DNA of 64,000 nt from Cucumis sativus (taxonomy: Eukaryota > Streptophyta > Magnoliopsida > Cucurbitales > Cucurbitaceae). Under the pieces are notes generated by a model, which worked only from the letters and a program-made list of their open reading frames with translations, did not search any database and was not told where the DNA came from. The stretch covers positions 12,276,001-12,340,000 of the forward strand of contig NC_026657.2 of the NCBI RefSeq assembly GCF_000004075.3, given 5' to 3'. Each line of letters begins with the position of its first letter. The stretch's first letter is position 1. Of the stretch, positions 1 through 12,725 are shown one piece after another. Made by a program: the position numbers and the translations under genes.

Positions 1-3000
1 GAACTAAAAACATGATATGTCAAGGTCTGTCGACGTATTTTGTTTTCGTGTCACATAAGATATGAGGAAGCTGGAGAGAGAGAGAGAGAGTGAGATAACC
101 CCAATGAGATGAAGGTTTGAAGCACGGCTTAGGAGGACAAAAGCAAATTCTCCAATTTGAGCAAGCATGACCCCGACCTAAGAGTTAAGGTAAATATCAA
201 GATTAGAAAATCATGAAACTATTTTCTTCATAAAAAATCAGTAAGCAAGCCTACCTGGAAAGAAGTCCTAATACCGTATCCAAATGCCTTTGCAACAATG
301 GTAGCAACTGCTGTCTTGACAAACACAACCAGCATTACAGACGCTAGCAAAATGTCCAAATGGCTCCACAGAAAATGTACATGAATGAGCATTCCAATAC
401 TTGAAAGGAACAAAGCTGCAAACAAATTGCGGATTGGTTCCACCTATAAAGAAAGAGACCGTCAAACTTTAACCTTCACACCAATTTAATAGCCCAATGT
501 TAGAAGAAATATGCCGCTAGAAGATAAAATGACAATTGCAGCATGACAACATCTACAAAATTGTAGCAACCTGATCACTCCTTTCCTGACACTATAGTAC
601 ACTTTATATTACTTAATATAACTTGAACCCAACTTGACAAGCATAAAATTACAGCTTGCCACTCTTACTTTTGGACAACCCAGAGTGGCATGAAGATTTT
701 TAGAAATATATACTAAAGATAGAAATCTTTGTCCATGAATCATCACAACGCACACAAGTCAAGAAACTAGCAGCATGCATTATCATTGGAATACCTGATC
801 TAAAGTATGTTGACCGAAGTCAGTGGTAGATACCATAACTCCAGCTACAAAGGAACCCAACTCAAGACTGAGGCCCAGCTTATCACTGCACTGAAAAAAG
901 TTTTAAAAAAATGCACAAGAATTAATTTGGTTTCAATATGCAAATACAAAGCAATATATTGCAGTTTATGTCATGTTGCACCAATTCAGCAATCCAGAAA
1001 GAGGTCAGATCCAACTTTTCAAAGAAAACCTATGGCTATTATATAAATCTATTAAAGCCTTCTATATAAATATTACTCGGGACTTTTCCAAATTCAATAT
1101 CAAGACCTTCAAATGCAGATCTAATTATTCTAATAAAAAAGAAATTAACAAAACACATATAGTACCACCAGAGAAATATTAGCATATATTAGGCAGAGAC
1201 AGTAAAAGTAATAAAAAAAACCAATTTCTTTCCCAGATTTTCTACCTTCCAGGCATGCATATCACTTATTCTTCCCCATATTCTCAATGTCTTCAGACCT
1301 CTCAATCCAATATCCACTATCACAGACGTTGATTACTAAGTAACCTCAAGGAGAAATCCTCCAAGAACCAGAATTGTGGATCTCTTATTAGAATGAATAA
1401 TGTGCTTCATACAAAAGGAGAAGACTCCTATTTATAGAGTTATATTACAACTAGGGGTAAAAAGGAAATTAACCTAGAATATTACCTAATTACCCAATTA
1501 ACCCTTAGTCTTCTAACATCAAACGTTGCATTTCCTTAATCCATTACCTAAATTCAAGCTTCTCACCAAACTCATAATGGATCAACTTAAATTCTAATCT
1601 TCAGTCTTCAGTGTTTACAGTCGTCATCTATAGTCGGTATATAAAATAGAAGTATAGAACAGTAGGTAGAAATAGTCAAATTTAACGATATCATGTACTC
1701 TTTGCTGCTACTGTGAAGGGATTATCCATTAAAGAACATTTAGTGCTGCTACTGTGAAGGGATTATCCACTAAAGAGCATTTAGTAGTCAAATCAATTTT
1801 ATAATGATGCATACTGGCTCAATGGCATCATTGATCAATCTAAAATAGACAGTAAACGAGGTAAAAAAACTGATAAATAACTCAACAACAAACAAGAATC
1901 ATCTATCAATGTCAGGTTGGATCAAAAAGTAGCTAGGGCATGCAAAATTAGACATGTGGCTTTACCCAAGCAGACAGCAAGCAGAATGCCACAGCAGCAA
2001 GCTGATATAACTCATTTGTCTGAATCACAGAAAAAGGAAATGATTAGCTTACCAGTCAGTTAAAAAACAACTCTAAAAAAAGAACCCAGCTAATTCACTC
2101 ACTTGAGACGACAGCTGCATCATCAACTTAAGAAAGCGGGGAACAAATGACCATGACAAAATAGATGCGGCTGTGAGATATACTGACAACACCAGTAGCC
2201 TGTAAACAGGGCACATCATAAGCACTCAACATCTATAAGAAAGTTCAGGATCGTCAAGCAAAGCCAGAAATATATAAAAAACCATTTGTGTTGAAGGCAA
2301 GGAGATTGACTTACAACTTTCCCATAGATATCATTCCTAAGATAAGACCATTGTGACCACCCAAAACTGGGAGCAAGGCAAACAACAAACCAACGGCACA
2401 GTCCTGAATACATCAGGATAAATAAATAGAAAAGATACAGTACAAAACCAAGACATCTATCGAATATAAAATGCTATTTCTGAGTATAAATGGTCCATAG
2501 TTGGAAAGACGAGGCAGAAAAATACCTGTAAGATGAGTGTTCCAATAGTAACTTGACCATGAAGTGTATTACTGCTATTCCGTTCTACCAAGAACTTGAC
2601 CACCTAATAAATGAATAAGCAAATTAGAATCCCACGTGCATGGTGTTCACTGTTCAGTGATTTAGTGTCAGCCAAGGCATAAGAGATGGTTCATGCAGTT
2701 AGAAAATGTCATAAAAGTTACCACTGCTGTAGATGACATTGATAGAAATGAACCAACAAATACACCCTCGGATAATTTAGCTCCACTTAACTGCATAATG
2801 GAAAAATTGAGATGGTAATGGGCATCTTCACCAGGTGTTTAGCGTCACACTTTCAGAAAAGAAATGTAGAGATTTAGATATTACCATGGCAACGATACCA
2901 CACAAGAACATAAATATGATGATCTGTAGAAAACCTCCAAAAATAGCCACAGCTCCCACAACTTTTAACTGTAGAGAAAATTATCTATAAGTCCAAAAAT

Positions 3001-6000
3001 TTAACACATTCATTGAGTAAAGAAATAAAACTGTCAATTAAAAAGTGTACCTTTGTCAAAGAAAACTCCAATCCTAGAGCAAAAAGAAGAAATACAACAC
3101 CAAATTGTGCCACTGTCTCAACCTGAGATAAAAACTATGCTTTTAAGCATTGATGGAATTTCAAGCATCTATTATTGGATACATTCAAATATACAAGAAT
3201 GTAATTACAAGTTGGAAACGTTTTTGAATAAGATAGTCTTTATTTATATTTCAAATAAAACTACAGAAGAACATTAAGGAGCAAAAATGAGGAAAATTAA
3301 AAAAATTTGCAGGAATGAGGAAGAAGTAGGGGAACGGTGGTAATTAATGAGTGGAAGAAGAGAAAGAAACAGAGACGAGACAGAGAGAGAGAGCTGGAAG
3401 GGGTGGCGCAGAAATAATCTTTTAATGAAGCGCAAAAGCATCAATTCGTAAGCCCCATTAATAATTGACAGTGAGATTCTCCACAAACAATTTTACTGAA
3501 CAATAACATTTCGTCATTCTTAGGTCTGATATATAATTGTTTAAAATATGCGTTCAAACGATACCGTTTAAAATTGAATATTTAATTCATCACAAAATGA
3601 CATAATTTAAGCCTTTAAGCATGCAGCAGGAGGATTTGTGGCGGATAGCATAAAGTTGGATAGATTTAATCAGAGCGTATTCACTACTACATGTATGAAA
3701 CAGACCTGCACCATTTCGCTGATGAATTTTAGACCTCCTGGTCCAATGATTGATCCCGCAAGAAGATATCCCACAATAACCTAACAGATAATCCCACAAA
3801 TTTGTAATACTGCATTGCAGACAGAAGGCAGTGAAGTAATAAAAAGAATATTCCGATACTAACAGGTTGCCCTAAACAAGAAAAGATAATTCCTCCAATT
3901 GCGGCAGAAACAATAACCACCACCAAGTCTGAGATCAATCTGCAAGAATGGGATGAATGGAGCATGAAACATATCTCAACAACTTTACCATAAAATTTTT
4001 AGTGCAGCAAATTGAAAATGAGAAAGATAAAATCAAACCTCAAATCTACTTGAAGTACTGGATACTTTGACTTCTTGTTTGACATCACAAATACATTGTC
4101 CTACAATCATAAAAGATAAACAAATTTACCATTTAAAAAGACAATGAAATCATACATAGAATGTCAGTCGTAGTATCCATTCATTCTCGAATACTAAAAC
4201 TCATTTCAAACTTACTTTTTTATCAATCAACGTTGTAACGTCATCAGATTCTTCATTTTCCAGAGAAAAAACATCCTGTAACTGGAATGCTCTTGTCCCA
4301 CTGTCCAATAACAGAAGAGAGAAAGTGAGAAAGATGTAATAATAACTCCAACGGATATATGTTCTAAAACATTCACTCGACTATAATAAAGCAATTCAGT
4401 ACTGAGGACAAAAGTAACTTTATAGTTCCATACTTTGCCTTTTGACTATCATTTTTCTTGCCCTTCTCATGTGTGATTTTAGCTACTGTTTCCAGCTCTG
4501 CCTGTATATATAAAAAGTAAGAATATCTGACATTTGAGAAGTCAAATAAATCTGTAATAATTTATCTCAGAGGCAAATTACAATACGATTGGGAACTTAT
4601 TCGCTAGCAAAGAAGCTTATCAAAATCTTAGGAGAGAGGAAGGGAACTTGACTGAAATGTAGTAATGGGATTTCAAGTTTAACAAAGCCATAATATATGA
4701 TAGCAATTGCTATTCAACAATTTGCAGACCAGAATAAAATATCTTTCTGGATATCTGCATCCCAAAGAAAAATGAACATTTGCCATCCTCTCACATGCAC
4801 TCCCCACACAACCCACATGAAAATATGAGTGACCTTCCTAGCAAAATTAATCAGTTAAAAGGTTCCCCCTTACCATAGAAAATACTTAAGCTGTACCTTA
4901 GGAAAGATATACATACGCAGCTGACTTAAACATCACACTCAACCAAAGAAATTCTTGGGAAAATGACAAAAGAAGCCCAAAACCAACTTCAAAAGGTCTA
5001 GACCAATTTTAAGCTTTAATTATTTCATGGAATATAAAGCCAACCTCCTGATCAGCGACACTGCTATTAAAGCTGCTTCCACCAGAACCTAGTAAAAGTC
5101 AAAGGTACAATCAAATATTAATTGAGCACTTCTTAAAAGGAAAAGGAAAAGAAAAAATAATAATAATAAAAGAGAAGTTAATTAAGCAGTTAAGCTAAAG
5201 GATGAAGAGAAAATAGAATAATTTCATCTTATTCAAGTATTATCATTCGTCGTGCATAATCAATGGAATGATGCAAAAATATCCACAAATCACACTAAAA
5301 GTCCACCATATATGTGATCAGATGCTTGCTAAAAGTTGAAACATTAAAGAAAACAAGAGAAGCCCCACTCTGTTGCTTGGTCCATATGCATTTGACACCT
5401 TTGAAATTGCAACAACACAGGTACTAGTTTCTTCCTAAGCCCATTACGAGTCTATTAGTTAAAGGATATCTGTTTGTATTATCTTTTTGGGTAATTTCAA
5501 AGTAAGATTAGGTCAGAAACAGGTATCTATTTCATTGTCTTTATCTTTTCGAAAATCATAGAACTATAACTTAAACCACTCTCCCTCTCACGGATCATGT
5601 CCAAAAGCCTATCTGTCCTCATTTGCAATAATCTCTTGAATCTCTTCATATATCCTCTTGCTACTCTACGATTTGAACATATGAATCTCTTTATACACTT
5701 TCTTACAGAGCATTCTTTCCCAATAGCACACAGTAAACACCATCTGCCCTGTCATAGCATGACCATTATACTTCTCATCCCACTGTTTGATTGCACAGTA
5801 TTTCTGATTACTCTACCTCTATACAAAATCCTTTATGCTTGTTGTATATAACTTTAAACCGCCAAATACACAAAGTATATGTCTGAAAGAATCAGTCACT
5901 GTATGTTTTCTTACTGTATCGCATTGCATTCGCTGATAACTCTCACTTTCTCTTCCAAACACACGGACTCCTTCTCAATAAACAAACAATGGCTACAAAA

Positions 6001-6593
6001 TTGTAAGAATCGTATTTCTATTTCAATATAAATAAAAATGGGCTAACAATTTGCTTTTCAGTTGTTTCATTTTTCAACCAAAAAGGAAAGAAAGCAAGAA
6101 AGAAAAAAGATAGTAGTAAATGAGACAACAATGAACGTTTTCTTTTATAACAATGAAGATAAAAGGACACGAAGCAGCAAAATGAAAAGGGAAAAATCTC
6201 ATAATCAAAATCAAACAGATCATCATGACCATGAGTCGAAATTAACTCGGTCCAGTAGAAAGTAATGAATGTTTCTAAGTTCAAACAAAGCATTGAAAAT
6301 TCCAATTCCCCAGTTCTTAGTCGGGAGAGGAGAAAAGAGAGCTGAAGTCCCAAACCTTCAGGCAGATCATTGTCTGAGAACTCCTTCTCAAGAACCTTAT
6401 CGAACATTTGAGCAAAGCTGCCGTCACCGGAAGTCGGAGCCGTCGAGTTTATCAAGTTTCCATAAAATCTCTCCCTAATTTCCTTATCCGATCTGGCTGT
6501 AACATGAATATGCGAAGAAATTAAAACCACGAGGATACAGAGGAACGATCCAATTGCACCACCTCTTCTCGCCATATGGAATCGAAAACCCAT
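1..6593 (-). CDS. KEA5: K(+) efflux antiporter 5-like (CPA2 family), 5' part; 3' end beyond the left edge
   Basis: Predicted K+/H+ antiporter of the KEA4-6 subgroup, which in Arabidopsis acts in Golgi/TGN/prevacuolar membranes in K+ and pH homeostasis. Seventeen coding exons were read with GT-AG junctions and continuous phase: 6575-6356, 5088-5045, 4501-4434, 4300-4216, 4100-4039, 3939-3864, 3780-3706, 3122-3051, 2968-2885, 2790-2722, 2603-2526, 2403-2315, 2199-2103, 2019-1966, 890-795, 443-255, 177-100; about 512 residues. The first has a signal peptide, then ARSDKEIRERFYG and a charged stretch with THEKGKKND; the exchanger domain starts near residue 160 (GGIIFSCLGQP), with QD at about 311-312 and the NLFAALFLSSIGML segment. 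Arabidopsis KEA5 is close to 570 residues, so roughly 55 are missing beyond the edge. The first ATG is at 6593; the second, at 6575 (MARRGG), fits the family better. The last visible exon ends LIG where Arabidopsis has IE, so that donor is less certain. Confidence 0.93.
890..1966 (-). repeat. KEA5 intron 14 with a 41-bp tandem duplication and an LTR-like stretch
   Basis: This is the longest visible KEA5 intron except intron 1. It holds a near-perfect direct duplication of 41 bp (1703-1743 and 1744-1784, unit beginning tgctgctactgtgaaggg, three or fewer differences). At about 1340-1520 there is a stretch with a minus-strand TATA-like motif (complement of 1427-1440, ctataaatag) followed by AT-rich sequence, resembling a degraded LTR and similar in design to those near 19.3 kb and 58.6 kb. 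No coding potential was seen. Confidence 0.5.
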
Positions 6594-9500
6594 AACAAAA
6601 AGAAGAAAACGTATGAAACAGAAGGAAAGTTGTCTCTCAAATTTGAAAAAGGTTCAAGTCCATGAAGGAGCGAGAGAGACGAGAAGAGGGAATTGGGTTA
6701 ATTTCAAGTAATGTTGGATGAAATGGTGAGAAAATAAGGGAATAAATTGATCGAATTTGATGGAATTCGAATAATTTGGTTTAATTGTTCTTGAATGGGA
6801 TGTTTTTGATTGCTGATGATTATGGATTGCGATTTTGATTGGCGGGATCGATGAACCTGGAGGCTTCATTTAGACGAAGTTGTTGCGTCGCATCGTTAGG
6901 TATGCGGCATCACACCGGAAAACTCCCATCTCACGTCACACGCTTTACTTTGCACGTGCGCTCCACCTTCTCTTTTCGAAAAAATAAATATATAGAAAAA
7001 GATATATAAAAGATGAAGGAATCATTTTTACCCTTTTCTTTTTTTCTTTTTACCGATTCCAAAAACTAAACCTAGAAAATAAAAATCAAACCCTTAAATT
7101 TTTAGTAAAATTTAATAAATTACCTAAGAGTAAAAATTGAAACATAATTCAAGTTTTATCATCTAAAAATATAATTCATTCGATTATTGTAAGTGAGATT
7201 TTTATTTTTACATTTGTAGAAGTTTAATAGCTTACCAGTTCATTTTATAGTCATTTTTTGCCCTTTTTTTTTTTTTTTTTACTTTTAACAAATTGATCCA
7301 ATTTTGATTCCATCTACAAAACCTCAAACATTTGTATGCGTTGAAACTCTTTGTTTAGGACAGAAAGATGGAGAATCGATCTTATTCCAATAGTACATAA
7401 TTTATTTTATTTTTTTCTTCTTTTGACTAAAATTTGTATGTTACATTCTCTTTTAAAGAAAATTATGTGCAAGTTGCCTCTTGAATTGTTGCCTTCATAA
7501 ACTAATTTACTTTTTTTTAAAAGTAAACACTTGAAATTAAAACTCATATGCCATACAAGTTATTTTGGTTGAATTCCTATTCTAAAAACAAAATCAACTT
7601 TTTACCCTGACTTTACTTTGAAAACATTGTTAAAATGTGAGTAGCAAAGTAGAAGCAAGGTTTATAAATTTAATTTTTAAAAATCATAATTATTAAATGA
7701 GGTTTTTATTACTTCTTTTTTATGTTTCTAAAGTTAATATTCCAATCTCATCCTTTCATTTTTTTTTCCAACACCAACTGTATTATTGATGCAAAATTTC
7801 GCCCAAGTAGCTTGTGTTATGCCTAGACACTTTGATGTCTAAGTCGTTATCATTTGATGATCAAGTTAAATTAAAAGTGAGGTGAAAGAGTATTGATGTA
7901 ATACTTTAGTAAAGAGATTGATCCTTAGTTTTATATGTTTCTTTCACTTAACCCTATAAAATTTTCTAATATTCATATAATATCGTATTTCCTTTATTCA
8001 CACTATAAATTTGTCTTCACACATGTTGGAAAAACTCTATTCTACAATAAATTGAACCTACGTGAAATATAAAATCTTAGAATCCGTTTGGATGTACTTA
8101 AAAAAAATGTTTTTAAGAAACTCGTTTTTATTTAAAATGAGTGAAAATGGTTTAAAATACACTTCAAGCTATTCTAAGTGGATATTAAGCATACTAGTTT
8201 TCTTTAAAATAACTTATTTTTTAAATTAAACACTTTGAAAATATCTTTCAAACACATCGCATGTTAGTCAGTTGTTACTAAAATGTCTCTCAAACACATC
8301 GCATGATGTTACTAAATTGTCTTTCAAACAAATCGTAAGTTAGTAAGTTGTTCTCCTCAACCATGCCTCTTAGGCCATTTGAAATAAAAGCCTTTTGAGT
8401 TTCTATATGGGCTTTAGGTCTCAAACATAGAAATAAAATTCAAAATATTAGTATATATAACGAGCATAATTGTAAGTACACTAAAATTTATCAATGATAG
8501 ATAAATATAGCAAAGTCTATCGTTCCTAAAATGGCTACTCTTATCATAATTACCTCTTCCTTTATCTATGAGTATTTCTAAGTACATCCAACAACAAAAA
8601 CGAATGTAAAGGCCGTCTACTACATCCAATTTTAAAAGTTATATACGTAGTGTTTATTTTATACACCAAATTTAATTAACAATAATACAGCCAAAATTAA
8701 TTATAATGTGTTAATTAGTTAAACTATGTAGCTTCCCTAAACTTTAAGTCAAATTTTTACTGGATTGTGTAGGGTTGGTATTCATCGTCTTAATATGTTT
8801 AGTTATGTCATAAACATCTTTGGAATTTAAAAATTAAGAACACTTTGGTTACTTGAATTCTAATAACGAAATCTAAAACACTTGAAATGAATTCAACACA
8901 ACTCCAATAAGAGTTAAAGAAGGTTAATTTTGTGATCGATGATGATGCAAGAATAATTATTTTTCTTTGTATACTCCACAAGTAAGTTGATCGATTTTAC
9001 CTAAATGCTCAAACATGAAAACATATATAATAAAAAGATGCAAAAATATGAATGATGAATTTATGTCATCACAATACAATTGATTCCCAAAAATAAAATA
9101 AAAAATCCAAAAGTATATCGTGTAACCTATAATAACTGAATTTGACTACATTCTCTAATACCCTGAGTCCCTCTCCTACACTTCTAATGGCTTAAAACTT
9201 TCGTGCATTTATCTATATGCATGCATCTTTGAGATGATCAATACCAAATAACTTCGTATATTGTGAGTTATTCTCACTTAAATGATAATATAGTATTAGA
9301 CTCCTACAAAACTTGTCAATTGCAAAATATTAAAAAAAAAAAAAAAAAAGTTACACTGATATGCATACATTTCAAAAGAGAAGTCATGTTCTTATTAGCT
9401 AAACTTCTAGAGTTTCAACATAAATAATTAAGTTAAATTCGCCGTGGACAACGTGAAACCTTGCCTCGTCCTTGAGAAAGAAAGTATTATACGTGAAAAA

Positions 9501-9744
9501 TCCAAGTGAACGTCGAAGGAAAGACTTTATAACAGTGATAGTCTCAAGAAGGTCAATAAGTAATTCCAACGACAAACCCTAATAAACTCTCACCATGCTT
9601 GGATGATCTTTCATTTTACTTAGTGATAGCAGCTAGAAGGAGTACTCTCGCATAGATGAACATCAAATTAAGACAAATTCAAATATATTCCATCATAAAG
9701 TACACAAAAAAAAAAAAAAAAAAAACGGAGAAATCAAATTCAAT
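6594..9744. other. Intergenic: KEA5 upstream region and XLT2 downstream region
   Basis: No gene recognised. The right-hand side of the KEA5 start (6594-7000) must contain its promoter; I see no clear TATA box. The rest is AT-rich with homopolymer runs (poly-T near 7267, poly-A near 9332 and 9706). At 8080-8260 there is a repeat also seen near 17.7 kb and 32.4 kb, followed by a degenerate tandem repeat of about 34-42 bp at 8244-8359. Short open frames here look like chance. Confidence 0.6.
8244..8359. repeat. Degenerate three-unit tandem repeat
   Basis: Three units start at 8244, 8286 and 8320, each beginning tctttcaaacacatcg or a close variant (tctctcaaacacatcg, tctttcaaacaaatcg). The middle unit is about 8 bp shorter than the first. 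The repeat sits at the end of an AT-rich dispersed repeat, and no function is apparent. Confidence 0.6.
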
Positions 9745-11160
9745 TCAACTCCCATTTTTACTCGCACTATTATGCCGCCGATTAAATCTTTCAAAGATGC
9801 CATGAATTGCAATATCAAAAGCATCCTCAATACTTTCCAATCCTTCAAGAGCACTCGCATAAACAATTTTTGGTATAGTCTCGATGACTTTCTCTCGCAT
9901 CATCTTCACTCTCTCTCCGCTAAATTTCTCCAACACTCCTTTAATGGACGCCGATCCATTCCTCACCTCCTTGTTATCTATAAAAACAGAATAACTCCCC
10001 GGTTCACCCGGCAAGAACCATTCATACTGCCCGTATGCGGTTCTCTCCCAAAAGATAACCGGAATTGAACCGGCCAACATACAATCAAACACCGATTTTC
10101 TCGAATACGAATCGCCTTTCGGCTGTAAACAGAAATCTGAGTCCAAAAACGTTTCCATAACCACCGAGTCACCACTCGCGCACCGGTTCCCATTGCACTC
10201 CACGGCTCGGCACGAACCGCCCGAGTCGTTGGCGCAGTAACTCAGTAAAAAAGCTCTAAAGTCGTTTTCTATTTCATGACGTGTACCGCCAGCGAAGCAG
10301 AAGAGGTTTGTTCGGTTACGTTCACGAACGAAGCTTTGCCAATTTAACACGTCAGCGTCGGATCTAGGGTGGAATCCTGTGGGGAAAGGTACCCCGATGT
10401 CTAATGGATCGGACGGTTCTCTCTCGACGACTAACCTCGCTACGTTTTTCATCCCTAGCATGAATGCAAAGCTGGACCCCCATTGGTTGTTCCCCCATCG
10501 TTTAAAGTCCCATGTCAGCCGTCCTAATGTGATGAAATGATCTCCGCCGTTGGATCTATTCCAATACGGCTCATTCTGGACCCACTCGATTAATTTCTCT
10601 GAGTCCCTATCGCGATCAGAAGTAGTGTAATTCAGCCATAAGTACCGTCCGATGGAGAGACCAGCGTAAAACGGTATGTAGAAGGCTGTAGCTGATTCCG
10701 GGTCTAATGTTCTACACTTATAGTTAAGAATACGATTATGCATAATCGGTTCCAACATGTACTGTTCAGACCAAAACCACGCCGGAGTTAGACCGTCGGG
10801 AACAACACCGTTGAGCTCCGTTGCTTGCCGTCCGAACCCTCCGTTGGACACATCATCACAGCGGGAGGTCCATGGGTCTAAGGACTCACAATTTTGCAAC
10901 AAGTCTTTGTTGAAAAAGGGTGGGAGGTCGTAGACGAACACTCTGCCGGAGTTACATGGGTCTCTGGCGACGGTGATGGAGGATTGGCGGCCGTCGCTAG
11001 CAGCAGCGAGGGAGAGTGGGGCAGAGGGAGAAGTGGTGTTGAAGATGAGGTAAATTTGTAAAAAGATGAGGGTTAAAATAAGGATCCAATATGAGGGATA
11101 ATAATATCGTGTGAAGAAGAATTTGGGCGAATAGGCATTGAGATTATTCTTAAAATCCAT
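9745..11160 (-). CDS. XLT2: Xyloglucan galactosyltransferase XLT2-like (GT47 exostosin family)
   Basis: Intact intronless 471-residue type II membrane protein of glycosyltransferase family 47. XLT2 adds galactose to the second xylose of the xyloglucan repeat in the Golgi, giving L side chains in primary-wall hemicellulose. Visible features: a short cytoplasmic N-terminus, one membrane anchor at about residues 22-40 (WILILTLIFLQIYLIF), a Ser/Ala-rich stem to about 70, then the exostosin domain from GRVFVYDLPPFFN (72-84). Family landmarks are TPAWFWSEQY (125-134), AFYIPFYAG (159-167), DHFITLGRLTWDF (207-219), FCLQPKGD (343-350) and SVFDCMLAGSIPVIF (356-370). The length suits the family. The ATG at 11160 is the first in frame and lies about 80 bp from a TATA-like box. 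XLT2 is preferred over MUR3 or GUT-like paralogues on sequence feel and on its ATS3 neighbour, which matches Arabidopsis (At5g62220 beside At5g62200/62210). The exact acceptor side chain cannot be proved from sequence. Confidence 0.88.
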   Translation of the reverse strand: MDFKNNLNAYSPKFFFTRYYYPSYWILILTLIFLQIYLIFNTTSPSAPLSLAAASDGRQSSITVARDPCNSGRVFVYDLPPFFNKDLLQNCESLDPWTSRCDDVSNGGFGRQATELNGVVPDGLTPAWFWSEQYMLEPIMHNRILNYKCRTLDPESATAFYIPFYAGLSIGRYLWLNYTTSDRDRDSEKLIEWVQNEPYWNRSNGGDHFITLGRLTWDFKRWGNNQWGSSFAFMLGMKNVARLVVEREPSDPLDIGVPFPTGFHPRSDADVLNWQSFVRERNRTNLFCFAGGTRHEIENDFRAFLLSYCANDSGGSCRAVECNGNRCASGDSVVMETFLDSDFCLQPKGDSYSRKSVFDCMLAGSIPVIFWERTAYGQYEWFLPGEPGSYSVFIDNKEVRNGSASIKGVLEKFSGERVKMMREKVIETIPKIVYASALEGLESIEDAFDIAIHGIFERFNRRHNSASKNGS

Positions 11161-11238
11161 TATAATAATGTAAATGGAATTGGGTTTAGAGAGAACAGAG
11201 AAATTTGTGGAGTGGTGTGGTGTGGAGGGAAATGTAAT

Positions 11239-11250
11239 GGTTTATAGAGA
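11239..11250 (-). promoter_or_regulatory. TATA box of the XLT2-like gene
   Basis: The complement reads tctctataaacc, about 80 bp upstream of the ATG at 11160. A pyrimidine- and CCA-rich leader (Cs and CACCAC on the coding strand) lies between them. Position and sequence fit a plant core promoter. The transcription start was not determined. Confidence 0.5.
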
Positions 11251-12040
11251 CAAAATTGAATAGAGAATGTATATGTTTCGTAATTAATTAATTAAGTATG
11301 TGCATGATTCCTTTCTTCTGTTGGGATAAAATTTCAATGTGCTTAAGTTGGAAAAGAAAAAGGTATAGTTTAATTGTGTTTTATTAAAATGAACAAAAAA
11401 AACTTATTCAAAACAAATAAGAGATTGAAATCCTTCCTTAATATCATAGCCGTTGTTTGAGCCCAAAAGTTCGGCCGCCGGATCTAATCGATAATTTTTC
11501 GCTTTAGTTAGTTTTCGTACCTTTCAATAATTTTGTTACTATTTTATACATTTAATATTAACCAAAAGTTTTTGCAATTTCGTTCCATCCACGAAAACAA
11601 TTTTTTTTTCTTTTAAAATTTTGTCATCTTTACAGTTTTATATTCTGATACATGAAGTTGGACGTTGATTTAAAAGTGCTTTTTTGTTTTTGTTTTGTTT
11701 TCTTTTTATATAATTTAATTTAATTTATGTTTTAGTTGTGAGTGATAGAAAATTAGAGATTGTTTTACTTGGGGAAACGAAGTTTAGAGTTTGCCTTTAG
11801 CTTAGATTGTTAAGATTTTAGTTGCTATACAGTAACGTTTACCTTAAAGATATGAGTGTGTGTATAAATTAGCATTATAATTATCAAAGAATTAGAGTCT
11901 TCGCAACATGATTAAGGACACGTGGCTTCTTGGGATTGCTTGCTATAGTTTTGTATTATAAGAGTGTGCGAATTTTGATTTACATAGGAAAAGTAATTTA
12001 TATGCTATATATACATATATTATACAGTTGGATGGTTGAA

Positions 12041-12098
12041 TCTATGTATATTATATGTTCGTCGACGAATCTACGTATATTATATGTTCGTCGACTAT
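12041..12098. repeat. 29-bp tandem duplication containing GTCGAC
   Basis: Two adjacent units, 12041-12069 and 12070-12098. Each reads tctaYgtatattatatg followed by ttcgtcgac, and they differ at very few positions. The high identity suggests a recent slippage or duplication event. No gene is nearby. Confidence 0.65.
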
Positions 12099-12594
12099 AT
12101 TATGTATGTAAGTAGCAATTGCATTTCTAAAATTTCTTAAATGGAAATTTTAAATATAATATTTGAAATTCAAACACTTTTGTCTAATCTATATATTTTA
12201 ACCTTACTAAGTTACGGTTTCTTTAAAACAATTTAGATGGATTTATAAAATGCAATTTAAAATTTATTAAGAGGTTATTTACACAAACCTTGTGAGCATT
12301 TAAAAAAAAACTTAAAAAACTTATCGATTAATTTGTAATTTTAACCTTTGGAATAACATAGGGATATGTGTATGTTTTTTTTAGGGGGAGCTAAAGGTAA
12401 AAATGTTTTTGGTTTTTTTTTTTTAATATTATTCATAACAATTTCTTTTAGAAAAGTTACCATTTAGGATTATGTAGATGAATACTGTAGTTTGAAAAAT
12501 AAAAGGATAAAAATTGTTTTATATATATATATATATAGTTTAATTTGTGTTTTAATGGACATTTTAAGTATAGTTAGTGTAGGGTCAATGTGTA

Positions 12595-12725
12595 TTTTTT
12601 AGAATGAATTGAGCAAAATTGATCGTTTATACACTAATTCTGTCATCAAATAGGTGTGGAGATTTGAACCACAAACATTTTGGTCTCAACACATACAAAC
12701 ATCAAATCAACTAAGCTATTGTTGA
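12595..12725 (-). mobile_element. Putative tRNA-derived SINE fragment
   Basis: On the minus strand a pol III A-box-like tagcttagttga (complement of 12707-12718) is followed about 37 bp later by a B-box-like ggttcaaatct (complement of 12660-12670). This is the order and spacing of a tRNA-related SINE head. The surrounding sequence does not fold into an obvious tRNA, so a tRNA gene is unlikely. The 3' end was not defined. Confidence 0.4.

Noticed and set aside
3729-3965. Single frame reading through KEA5 exons 6 and 7
   Set aside because: The frame runs over an intron; the two true exons (3939-3864 and 3780-3706) are joined by GT-AG splicing and match the family.
6062-6265. Lys/Arg-rich plus-strand frame of 67 codons
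   Set aside because: It lies in KEA5 intron 1, antisense, with low-complexity composition.
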